From: Neptunitalea chrysea
GTDB taxonomy: Bacteria > Bacteroidota > Bacteroidia > Flavobacteriales > Flavobacteriaceae
Assembly: GCF_027924145.1 (NCBI RefSeq)
Contig: NZ_BRVP01000019.1
Span: forward strand, 1-64,000
Direction of reading: 5' to 3'
Length of the DNA: 64,000 nucleotides
Position 1 is the stretch's first letter. Each line of letters begins with the position of its first letter. Below, piece after piece: positions 52,056-60,123 of the stretch. The translations under genes and the position numbers were made by a program. The notes beneath the pieces were generated by a model. It was not told the origin of the DNA, did no database searches, and worked only from the letters and a program-made list of their open reading frames with translations.

Positions 52056-53483
52056 TTGAGAGAAATAAATCCCATAGAAGCCATACAAGATCCTATATTT
52101 AAAATTATAACACAAGCTGCTCAAAACATTGGTGTAGATTGTTATGTAATTGGGGGCTTCGTAAGAGATTTTTTGCTTAAAAGAGGTACACCTAAAGATA
52201 TAGATGTAGTTGCAGTTGGTCGTGGTATTGAACTAGCCCAAGAAGTAGCAACACTATTTCCTCAAAAAACAAAAGTTCAGGTTTTTAAAAACTATGGTAC
52301 AGCCATGGTAAAAACCAGCGATATAGAACTTGAGTTTGTAGGCGCAAGAAGGGAAAGCTATCGTAAAAATTCTAGAAATCCGATTGTTGAAGATGGAACT
52401 TTGCAAGACGATCAAAACCGTAGAGACTTTACCATTAACGCCTTAGCCATATCGTTAAACAAAGATTCTTTAGGATTCTTATTAGACCCGTTCAACGGAC
52501 TCCAAGATTTAGAAGAGGGCATTATAAGAACCCCCTTAGATGCAGATATTACGTATTCTGACGATCCGTTACGAATGATGCGTGCTATACGTTTTGCTAC
52601 ACAGTTAAACTTTACAATTGAAGAAAAATCATTACAAGCAATTACTAGAAATAAAGACCGTATTAAAATTATTTCTAAGGAGCGTATTGTTGATGAATTA
52701 CATAAAATTCTAAGTAGTAAGACTCCTTCTATAGGTTTTAAACTATTACTGCAAACAGGGTTATTAAAAATTATTTTGCCCGAGTTAACGGCACTTCAAG
52801 GTATAGAAGAAAAAGAAGGACAAAAACATAAAGATAACTTTTGGCACACGCTAGAGGTAGTAGATAATATTGCTACAGCTACCGATGATGTTTGGTTACG
52901 ATGGTCTGCCCTGTTACACGATATTGGTAAAGCACCAACCAAACGATTTGATAAAAAAATTGGCTGGACATTTCACGGACACGAATTTGTAGGTTCTAAA
53001 ATGGTATATAAACTATTTAAGCGTTTACATATGCCACTGAATGATAAAATGAAGTTTGTACAAAAATTGGTTTTAATGAGTTCTAGACCTATTGTATTAG
53101 CTCAGGATATTGTAACCGACTCAGCGGTTAGAAGATTAATATTTGATGCTGGAGACCATGTAGATGATCTTATGACCTTATGCGAGGCAGATATTACCAC
53201 TAAGAACCCTAAGAAGTTTCAAAAATATCATAACAATTTTAAAATTGTTAGGCAGAAAATAGTAGAAGTTGAAGAGCGTGATCATGTTCGTAATTTTCAA
53301 CCTCCCGTTAGTGGAGAAGAAATTATGAAAATATTTAATCTAAAGCCCTCCAGAGAAATCGGGATTATAAAAGATGCTATTAAAGAAGCTATTTTAGAAG
53401 GTGAAATCTCAAATGAGTATGAAGCTGCTTATCAATTTATGCTAGAACAAGGAAAAAAATTAGGCCTTAAAGCCGTAAAATAA
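52056..53483 (+). CDS. CCA tRNA nucleotidyltransferase with HD domain
   Basis: Adds or repairs the 3' CCA of tRNA. 475 residues. The class II nucleotidyltransferase head has VIGGFVRDFLL, the catalytic DIDVV pair and RRDFTINALAISL. The RNA-binding helical part holds DDPLRMMRAIRFATQL. A C-terminal HD phosphohydrolase domain has WSALLHDIGKAPTK and FHGHEFVGSKM. The only possible start is TTG 52056: the reading frame is closed by TAG six bases upstream and no Met occurs in the first 100 residues before the active site. The heme A synthase gene begins one base after the stop. Confidence 0.95.
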   Translation: MREINPIEAIQDPIFKIITQAAQNIGVDCYVIGGFVRDFLLKRGTPKDIDVVAVGRGIELAQEVATLFPQKTKVQVFKNYGTAMVKTSDIELEFVGARRESYRKNSRNPIVEDGTLQDDQNRRDFTINALAISLNKDSLGFLLDPFNGLQDLEEGIIRTPLDADITYSDDPLRMMRAIRFATQLNFTIEEKSLQAITRNKDRIKIISKERIVDELHKILSSKTPSIGFKLLLQTGLLKIILPELTALQGIEEKEGQKHKDNFWHTLEVVDNIATATDDVWLRWSALLHDIGKAPTKRFDKKIGWTFHGHEFVGSKMVYKLFKRLHMPLNDKMKFVQKLVLMSSRPIVLAQDIVTDSAVRRLIFDAGDHVDDLMTLCEADITTKNPKKFQKYHNNFKIVRQKIVEVEERDHVRNFQPPVSGEEIMKIFNLKPSREIGIIKDAIKEAILEGEISNEYEAAYQFMLEQGKKLGLKAVK

Positions 53484-53484
53484 A

Positions 53485-54501
53485 ATGAAAAAAGACAACA
53501 AATACGTAGTGTACTGGTTACTTACCGGTTGCTTTTTAATTTTCATTATGGTGTTAGTTGGGGGGATTACCCGATTAACCCATTCCGGATTATCTATTTC
53601 AGACTATAAACTTATCACCGGTACAATACCTCCGATGAATGAGAAAGAATGGAACGATGCCTTTGAATTGTACAAGCAATTTCCTGAGTACCAAAAACTA
53701 AACAATCACTTTGCATTAGAAGATTTTAAAGACATTTACTTTTGGGAATGGTTACACAGACTTATAGGTAGACTTATTGGGGTTGTATTTATGATTCCTT
53801 TTGTCTACTTCCTTATTAAAAAGCAGTTATCTAAAGCTACCATAAAAAAATCAATTGTATTATTATTTCTGGGAAGCTTACAAGGTTTCTTTGGTTGGTA
53901 CATGGTAAAGAGTGGATTAATAGACAGACCAGACGTTAGTCATTACCGCCTTGCTTTACACCTAACTACTGCCTTTATAACCTTTGCTGCTACACTTTGG
54001 GTGGCATTAGATATAATTTACCCTAATCGTAAAGCTATTAATAAGCAGTTTAGAAACTTAATTAGAATAGCGTTGGTAGTACTCCTAATTCAGATTATAT
54101 GGGGTGGTTTTGTAGCAGGATTAGATGCTGGTTTTATTCATAACCACTGGCCTTTAATGAGCGAAGGAAAACTTATACACCCAACAGTATATACCGAACA
54201 AGAACCTTTTCTTTTAAACTTTTTTGAAGGCAAAAGTGGGGTGCAGTTTGCGCATAGGTACATTGCTTATATAGTAGTTGTTCTTATAGCAGCTATCTAC
54301 TTTAAAGCTAAAAAATTAGCCATTACTCCTACTCAAAAAAAAGGGATAAATGCCCTTATGGTTATAGTAGGAATTCAATTTATACTTGGTGTATTTACAT
54401 TATTACTAGTTGTACCGGTATGGTTAGGTGTTGCACACCAAATTGGAGCATTTTTCTTATTAAGCGCCATGACCTATACACTGCATCAATTTAGTAAATA
54501 A
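53485..54501 (+). CDS. Heme A synthase (COX15/CtaA family)
   Basis: Oxidises the C8 methyl of heme O to the formyl group of heme A for the aa3-type cytochrome oxidase, in the inner membrane. 338 residues with about eight membrane segments. VGGITRLTHSGLSISDY and the paired histidine positions FWEWLHRLIGR and FAHRYIAYIVV (read as HR motifs), together with VAHQIGAFFLLSA near the end, fit the Cox15-type. It starts one base after the CCA enzyme gene. Cytochrome oxidase genes are not in the window. Confidence 0.94.
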   Translation: MKKDNKYVVYWLLTGCFLIFIMVLVGGITRLTHSGLSISDYKLITGTIPPMNEKEWNDAFELYKQFPEYQKLNNHFALEDFKDIYFWEWLHRLIGRLIGVVFMIPFVYFLIKKQLSKATIKKSIVLLFLGSLQGFFGWYMVKSGLIDRPDVSHYRLALHLTTAFITFAATLWVALDIIYPNRKAINKQFRNLIRIALVVLLIQIIWGGFVAGLDAGFIHNHWPLMSEGKLIHPTVYTEQEPFLLNFFEGKSGVQFAHRYIAYIVVVLIAAIYFKAKKLAITPTQKKGINALMVIVGIQFILGVFTLLLVVPVWLGVAHQIGAFFLLSAMTYTLHQFSK

Positions 54502-54545
54502 ATACCGTATCTTTATTAAATTCAACACATTAAACAAATTTACAA

Positions 54546-55073
54546 ATGATATATAAGTTTAGAATTATACTTGATACAGAAGAAGATATCTTTAGGGATA
54601 TTGCCATTAAGGCTAATGTATCTATGGAAGATTTTCATAACGCTATTACGCAAGCTTTTGGTTTTGACGGAACTGAAATGGCTTCTTTTTACATGAGTGA
54701 TAACGAATGGAGCCAAGGAGAGGAAATCTCTTTGTTTGACATGAGTGAAGGTACTTCTGAAGTAAAATTGATGAATGAGACCATTCTTGAAGATGTTGCT
54801 ACCGAAGATCAACCTAAATTAATCTATGTATATGATTTCTTTAGTATGTGGACCTTCTTTGTAGAATTAGCAGAAGTGAGCGAAGAAGAAAGTGGCGAAT
54901 CATATCCAATACTTTTATTTTCTCACGGAGAACTTCCCGAATCGGCTCCGGTTAAAGATTTTGAAGCGACTAATACACCAAGCGACCTTGGAAACTTTGA
55001 CGCCCCAAACGACGATGAGGGTGATGATTACTCAGGATACGACAATCTTGACTTTGACGAAAACTGGAATTAA
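54546..55073 (+). CDS. pRiA4b ORF-3 / IS1096 TnpR-like domain protein
   Basis: 175 residues, soluble. MIYKFRIILDTEEDIFRDIAIK and the following FHNAITQAFGFDGTEMASFYMSD make a PRiA4_ORF3-type domain, followed by YVYDFFSMWTFFVELAEV. The last 50 residues are a very acidic tail (DDEGDDYSGYDNLDFDENWN). The domain was first noted in plasmid and transposon ORFs, but here the gene sits among housekeeping genes with no mobile element nearby. It is followed 40 bases later by a nucleoid-associated protein gene. Function unknown. Confidence 0.88.
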   Translation: MIYKFRIILDTEEDIFRDIAIKANVSMEDFHNAITQAFGFDGTEMASFYMSDNEWSQGEEISLFDMSEGTSEVKLMNETILEDVATEDQPKLIYVYDFFSMWTFFVELAEVSEEESGESYPILLFSHGELPESAPVKDFEATNTPSDLGNFDAPNDDEGDDYSGYDNLDFDENWN

Positions 55074-55113
55074 ACAATAATATCAATAACCAAAAAAATA
55101 GTTTGCACCAATA

Positions 55114-56172
55114 ATGATTAACTTATATCCTACACATATCGAAAGTCTATCTATACACAAGGTAGGTAACAAAAGTAAAAATGAAGGAGTATTCTTTTCT
55201 GAAAATCCATACCAGTTAAATGATGAAATTATAGGATTACTTAAAGAATATTTCTTTAGACCTTTTAGAGATAAGGAAGAAAATTATTTGCGTTTTGATG
55301 ATGACGTAGATATTGAATTTAACGAGTTATATAAAATTTCATCTGAAATTTTTTCTAATCCATCTTCTATTCATGATAACTCTAAAAAGATTGCCACACA
55401 CCTTTTTGAACAATCCAATCACCCTCATATAAAACCAGGAGAGCTATATGTTACCTATTTATCTGATGTGGTTTTAGATAACACTAAGATGGATGCTATT
55501 GGGATATTTAAAAGTGAGCTAAAACAAGACTTTCTGCAGTTTGAAGAAAATGGCGCAGATATTGACATTCTTATTAAACAAGGTATTAACATTAATAAAT
55601 TAGACAAAGGCTGTATTATTTTAAATGTTAATAAAGAAGAAGGATACAAGTTATTATCTATTGATAGTAACAGATATGATGCTAAATATTGGTTAGAGAA
55701 CTTTTTAAATGTAGATGCCTTAACAGATGAAACTTTCTATACCAAAAAATATTTAAAATTCTGTAAAGATTTTGCCAAGGATGTCGTTTTACCTGCTGAA
55801 GATAAAAAGGAAGAGGTTATGTTTATGAATCGTGCAGTTAATCACTTTGCAAAGAATGATGAATTTGAAGAAACATCATTTCTTAACGAGGTAATTGACA
55901 ATCCTGATTTAATACCAGAATTTAAACACTATAAAGTAGAAAAAGGGCCTAAATATAGTATTGAGGATGTTTCTAATTTCCCGATAGCAAACAAGGCGGT
56001 GTCTGATGCTAGAAAAAAAATTAAAAACGTTATTAACTTAGATACAAACGTTCAGATTAAAATGGACTTTATTAATCCTGAAAGTGCTGAAAAATTTGTT
56101 GAAAAAGGCTGGGATGAAGAACGTCAAATGTACTACTACTTAGTGTATTTTAATAAAGAAGAAAAAAATTAA
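55114..56172 (+). CDS. Nucleoid-associated protein (NdpA/YejK-like)
   Basis: 352 residues, soluble, mixed helix and strand. The N-terminus (ESLSIHKVGNKSKNEGVFFS) and the run of residues through EELYVTYLSDVV-like segments resemble the 37-kDa nucleoid-associated protein family (NdpA). KYWLENFLNVDAL and the basic/acidic C-terminal stretch IKMDFINPESAEKF also fit. The E. coli relative binds the nucleoid; the precise role here is unknown. Its TAA stop overlaps the next ATG (TAATG), so the following lipoprotein gene is translationally coupled. Confidence 0.85.
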   Translation: MINLYPTHIESLSIHKVGNKSKNEGVFFSENPYQLNDEIIGLLKEYFFRPFRDKEENYLRFDDDVDIEFNELYKISSEIFSNPSSIHDNSKKIATHLFEQSNHPHIKPGELYVTYLSDVVLDNTKMDAIGIFKSELKQDFLQFEENGADIDILIKQGININKLDKGCIILNVNKEEGYKLLSIDSNRYDAKYWLENFLNVDALTDETFYTKKYLKFCKDFAKDVVLPAEDKKEEVMFMNRAVNHFAKNDEFEETSFLNEVIDNPDLIPEFKHYKVEKGPKYSIEDVSNFPIANKAVSDARKKIKNVINLDTNVQIKMDFINPESAEKFVEKGWDEERQMYYYLVYFNKEEKN

Positions 56173-57200
56173 TGAAATATTTACACTATCTAATGTTATG
56201 CAGTTTATTATTTATAGGCTGCTCTAATAAGGAAACTAAAGAAATAACGGATGGCTACCATATAGAAGGCTCTTTTATTACAGGTAATTACAGCGGTTAT
56301 ATCTTTTTAAACACACCTTATACAAAGGATAGTATATTAGTAAAAAACAATCGGTTTTTCTTTGATGGAAAAACCGATTTCCCTATTCAAGGATGGCTTA
56401 CTACCACCAATAGCACTAATTTAGCATGGCTATATCTTGAAAATAGTAACATTGAGATTAAGCTTACCAACCCCGAAGCGTTACACGTAATCACTGTAAA
56501 AGGTTCTGAAAGTTATATTAAGAAAACTCGCTTTGAAAATTTCATTAATAATCATTACAATGACGCTAACTTTTATGATGCCGTAAAAGATTCTTTAACA
56601 ATCTTCATAAAAAAGAATCCTAACCATAGTTTAAGTGGTAAATTTTTAGGGCAGATTGCCTCACAAAGTTGGATATTATCTGCAAAAGAAGTAGCTAATT
56701 TTAAGAAGCAGCTTGATACTACCAAACAAACCGGAAGTGATTTATTTGTAATTAATCAAGCTATTAAAAAATTAAACACCTATGGTATAGGAAATCAATT
56801 TAAAGACTTTGACATTTATAATCTTGACGGAAAGATTGTTTCTACCAATACAGTAAATGCTCCTTATTTGTTAGTAGACTTTTGGGCTAGCTGGTGCGTG
56901 CCTTGCAGAAAACAAAACCCAGAATGGGTTAAACTTTATCAAGAATTTCATACCAAAGGATTTAACATCCTTAGCATATCAATTGAAGACGGCATAGATA
57001 CTTGGAAAAAAGGGATTGAAAAAGATCATCTTGAATGGAATCACCTGCGATCAGGAGAAGAATTTGATAGTCCTTTAGCTCAATATTACCAACTATATAG
57101 CATCCCTTACAATATCGTAATTGATAAAAACAGAAAAGTAATTGGTGTAAACGTTGAACCTAAACAACTAAAATATCTACTAGAAAAATCACTGCATTAA
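56172..57200 (+). CDS. TlpA-type thioredoxin lipoprotein with DUF4369-like head
   Basis: 342 residues. A lipoprotein signal (LLFIGCSN) gives Cys17 as the acylation site. The head of about residues 25-200 resembles DUF4369 (YHIEGSFITGNYSGYIFL). The thioredoxin-like domain has VDFWASWCVPCRKQNPEW with Cys242 and Cys245, and the cis-Pro loop YSIPYNIVIDKN. Such proteins reduce periplasmic disulfides, often for cytochrome c maturation. Translation is coupled to the upstream gene. Its 3' end overlaps the opposing kinase-like gene by 12 bases. Confidence 0.9.
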   Translation: MKYLHYLMLCSLLFIGCSNKETKEITDGYHIEGSFITGNYSGYIFLNTPYTKDSILVKNNRFFFDGKTDFPIQGWLTTTNSTNLAWLYLENSNIEIKLTNPEALHVITVKGSESYIKKTRFENFINNHYNDANFYDAVKDSLTIFIKKNPNHSLSGKFLGQIASQSWILSAKEVANFKKQLDTTKQTGSDLFVINQAIKKLNTYGIGNQFKDFDIYNLDGKIVSTNTVNAPYLLVDFWASWCVPCRKQNPEWVKLYQEFHTKGFNILSISIEDGIDTWKKGIEKDHLEWNHLRSGEEFDSPLAQYYQLYSIPYNIVIDKNRKVIGVNVEPKQLKYLLEKSLH

Positions 57201-58253
57201 TCTGGTCATATTTACATCTTCATAATTTCTTTTAATAAAGTCTATTGCTGCAATTAACACCTCTCCCATATTAGTAGCTCTTTTAAACTGCAGATCATTA
57301 GTAAAGTTAAAAATTTCCATTTTTAAACTTTCAACATATTCAGATTTCGAAATATGATCATCTTTCATACACTCTAGCAAATCACCTAATTGTTCTATCG
57401 AGTTTAAAATACGCTTTGCCACTATTGAACGTTCCTCTACCTTATATTGATTAATGGATGTTTTTAAAAGTTTAGAACGCACTAGTTCAACCATAGTACT
57501 ATTCTCTTTAAAAAACTGAGGACGGTATATTTTCAATCTCCCCTCATAATTCTGCTGATCAAAATCTATAGCTCTCACTTTATATACCACATGATCAAAA
57601 TCGGGTGTTACCACAAAGACATAATTATAGCTCCGCATATCACCTAAAAGTCTAATCATACAACGTTCATTAAACTTCACAAATTCTTTGGCTATTTGCG
57701 ACTTCTGAAACTCGGTGCATTTAGGCAAATATTCTTTAATAAAAACATCTCCTGGTATACCGGCAATATGCTCTTCTATCAGAGTATCTTTATGTACTAA
57801 ATAATTTAAATTATAAGGCGACAGCATATGTTCTAATTCTAGTCCGTAGATTCTCGAGGCATCTGCTTTTTTTATGTAGAAATACGTGAAATTATCATTT
57901 AAAACATTACGCACCTTAATTCTAAAAGGTTGAGAATTACCGAACGTACAAAAGTCAATAGTGTCTACGCTAAGATATTGAAGAATATCATCATTCCCAT
58001 CAGAAATTAAAATTGAATATACTTTTTTTAAAGCGTAATCAATTTCTTCTCTTTCAAATTCGTTATAATAAACACGCAACCAAAGTGTATCGTTATCATC
58101 TTCATCATATACCACAATGGAGCCAGAAAACCTAAGAAGATCTTCATAAAAAATCGGAATCTTTATGTTCCTGCTATACTCATTTAAGTACGCATTTAAT
58201 TTTTCTGAAATAGGAAAACTAGGCTTCTTTTTAGACATTAAATCGTCTCCCAT
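57189..58253 (-). CDS. Uncharacterised protein with kinase-like catalytic signature
   Basis: 354 residues, soluble, no signal peptide. I do not recognise a named family. In the second half the sequence LLGDMRSYNYVF places an Asp (205) and an Asn (210) with the five-residue spacing of a kinase catalytic loop, and VRAIDFDQ (Asp230) resembles the metal-binding DFG. The IKK residues (about 127-129) and LELEHM (about 138-143) could be the ATP lysine and its glutamate partner, and EEHIAGIPG could be the hinge. This layout looks like the PI3K/HipA-type kinase fold rather than classic Ser/Thr kinases. Substrate unknown. It stands alone with its own promoter at 58270-58277. Confidence 0.8.
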   Translation of the reverse strand: MGDDLMSKKKPSFPISEKLNAYLNEYSRNIKIPIFYEDLLRFSGSIVVYDEDDNDTLWLRVYYNEFEREEIDYALKKVYSILISDGNDDILQYLSVDTIDFCTFGNSQPFRIKVRNVLNDNFTYFYIKKADASRIYGLELEHMLSPYNLNYLVHKDTLIEEHIAGIPGDVFIKEYLPKCTEFQKSQIAKEFVKFNERCMIRLLGDMRSYNYVFVVTPDFDHVVYKVRAIDFDQQNYEGRLKIYRPQFFKENSTMVELVRSKLLKTSINQYKVEERSIVAKRILNSIEQLGDLLECMKDDHISKSEYVESLKMEIFNFTNDLQFKRATNMGEVLIAAIDFIKRNYEDVNMTRLMQ

Positions 58254-58269
58254 AATATACTGCTTTGTT

Positions 58270-58277
58270 CAAAAATA
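58270..58277 (-). promoter_or_regulatory. -7 box of kinase-like gene
   Basis: On the - strand this reads TATTTTTG, 16 bases before ATG 58253, which supports that start over a later Met five codons in. Confidence 0.5.
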
Positions 58278-58342
58278 AGATTTCTTGTAACAAAACCCCT
58301 TATAAAACGTCAAGTTTATAAACCCTAAAAGTAAATGCTATT

Positions 58343-59242
58343 TTGAAAACAATACTAACAATTAACAACCTTACCAAAAAATATGGCAAACTTACTGCCG
58401 TAAGTGACCTAAGTTTCACTATTGAAAAAGGAAATGTTTATGGAATTTTAGGCCCTAACGGAAGCGGTAAATCTACCACCTTAGGAATCATATTAAATGT
58501 AGTAAATAAAACTTCTGGAGACTTCCAATGGTTTAACGGCACTACAACCCATCAGGCATTAAAAAAAGTTGGAGCCATCATAGAGCGCCCTAACTTTTAT
58601 CCGTATATGACAGCTCAAGAAAATTTGAAATTGGTATGCAAAATAAAAGAAGTACCTGAGAGTAAAATAGAAGAGAAATTAAAATTAGTAGGACTTTGGG
58701 AGCGAAAAAATGACAAGTTTAAAACGTTCTCATTAGGTATGAAACAACGTTTAGCTATTAGTTCTGCACTACTTAATGATCCTGAAATATTAATATTAGA
58801 TGAACCTACAAACGGCTTAGACCCACAAGGTATTCACCAAATAAGAGAAATTATCATTCAAATTGCTGAAACCGGAACAACTATTTTACTAGCTTCTCAC
58901 CTTTTAGATGAAGTAGAAAAAGTATGTACGCATGTGGTTGTACTGCAAAAAGGTATTCGACTCTATTCTGGTAGAGTAGATCAAATGGTTGCCAGTTATG
59001 GATATTTTGAAATAAACGCAGAAGATCAAAGCAAACTTACTTCCTTATTAAATAATCACGAAGCATTTGGAAATATATCACATACAAAAAGTGGCGTACT
59101 TAATGTTATTCTAACTCAGGATATAAACGCAGAAGATGTTAACAAATACTTATTCGAAAATGGTGTTATAGTGAATCATCTAGTGAAAAAGAAAGAAAGC
59201 CTAGAAGAAAAATTTTTACAACTAACCTCTCAACAATCCTAA
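58343..59242 (+). CDS. ABC transporter ATP-binding protein
   Basis: 299 residues. Walker A GILGPNGSGKSTTLG, Q-loop region, signature LGMKQRLAISSALL, Walker B ILILDEPTNGLDPQG and the switch His in LLASHLLDEVE are all intact. The C-terminal 80 residues (from about 215) resemble the regulatory domain of export ATPases. The start is TTG 58343: upstream in-frame codons contain no ATG before a stop, and the usual family start KTILTINNLTKKYG follows directly. It pairs with the permease eight bases downstream. Confidence 0.94.
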   Translation: MKTILTINNLTKKYGKLTAVSDLSFTIEKGNVYGILGPNGSGKSTTLGIILNVVNKTSGDFQWFNGTTTHQALKKVGAIIERPNFYPYMTAQENLKLVCKIKEVPESKIEEKLKLVGLWERKNDKFKTFSLGMKQRLAISSALLNDPEILILDEPTNGLDPQGIHQIREIIIQIAETGTTILLASHLLDEVEKVCTHVVVLQKGIRLYSGRVDQMVASYGYFEINAEDQSKLTSLLNNHEAFGNISHTKSGVLNVILTQDINAEDVNKYLFENGVIVNHLVKKKESLEEKFLQLTSQQS

Positions 59243-59249
59243 TCTTATT

Positions 59250-60086
59250 ATGAAACGTTTATTAGAAATAGAATTTATAAAACTATGGAATAGTAGATCC
59301 AGTAGGATACTAATTATATCATATTTTGCGCTACTTTCTCTTATTAGTATTTTGACAACGATCGATTTTAGCTTTGGAAAAATTCAATTCAGATTAGCAG
59401 AACAGGGAATATTCAACTTTCCGTATATATGGCATATAAATACTTTTATCGCAGGGGTTTTAAAAATATTCATTGCTATTGTTATCGTATCCATGATGTC
59501 TAATGAATACAGTAACAAAACCCTAAAACAAAACCTTATTGACGGCCTAAGCAAGAAAGAATTTGTTTTATCTAAATTTTATATGGTAGTTGTATTTTCA
59601 TTAATATCTACCATCTTTATTGCCACAGTAACATTAATCCTAGGGCTTATCTACTCCGATTATAAAACAGCTTCAATAATTTTTACCGATACCGAATTTC
59701 TTTTATCCTATTTTGTAAAACTTGTAGGTTTCTTTAGTCTTTGCTTATTTTTAGGAATGTTAGTAAGAAAATCGGCATTTGCATTAGGTTTTTTATTTAT
59801 TTGGTATATACTTGAATGGTTATTTTTTGGGCTATTAAATTATGTTTTGCCAGACAATTCTGAAATACCTGGGAAAATATTTAAATTCCTACCTATACAA
59901 TCGTTATCGAACCTCATAAAAGAACCCGTTTCAAGATTTAATGCGGTTATGACATTAGCGAATCAAGTGGGAGAAGATTTAACAAGAGATTACACTACAC
60001 ATTGGTACGAATATACTATCGTTATAATATGGACATTATTTTTCCTATTTTTTACATATATCACACTCAAAAGGAGAAATTTATAA
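59250..60086 (+). CDS. ABC-2 type transporter permease
   Basis: 278 residues with about six membrane segments (near 17-38, 60-85, 110-135, 150-170, 175-195 and 250-272). The segment MSNEYSNKTLKQNLIDGLSKKEF between the second and third segments is the usual coupling loop of ABC-2 export permeases. It lies eight bases after its ATPase gene, so the pair forms one exporter, probably with two copies of each chain. The substrate is unknown. Confidence 0.92.
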   Translation: MKRLLEIEFIKLWNSRSSRILIISYFALLSLISILTTIDFSFGKIQFRLAEQGIFNFPYIWHINTFIAGVLKIFIAIVIVSMMSNEYSNKTLKQNLIDGLSKKEFVLSKFYMVVVFSLISTIFIATVTLILGLIYSDYKTASIIFTDTEFLLSYFVKLVGFFSLCLFLGMLVRKSAFALGFLFIWYILEWLFFGLLNYVLPDNSEIPGKIFKFLPIQSLSNLIKEPVSRFNAVMTLANQVGEDLTRDYTTHWYEYTIVIIWTLFFLFFTYITLKRRNL

Positions 60087-60096
60087 ACTCTTTTAT

Positions 60097-60104
60097 TATA
60101 TTTG
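60097..60104 (+). promoter_or_regulatory. -7 box upstream of right-edge giant gene
   Basis: TATATTTG matches TAnnTTTG, 19 bases before the ATG at 60124. Confidence 0.55.
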
Positions 60105-60123
60105 GGGCTTAAACCACCCAACT

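Noticed and set aside
54540-54812. 90-codon antisense open frame
   Set aside because: Entirely antisense to the pRiA4b ORF-3-like gene, which has a recognised domain.
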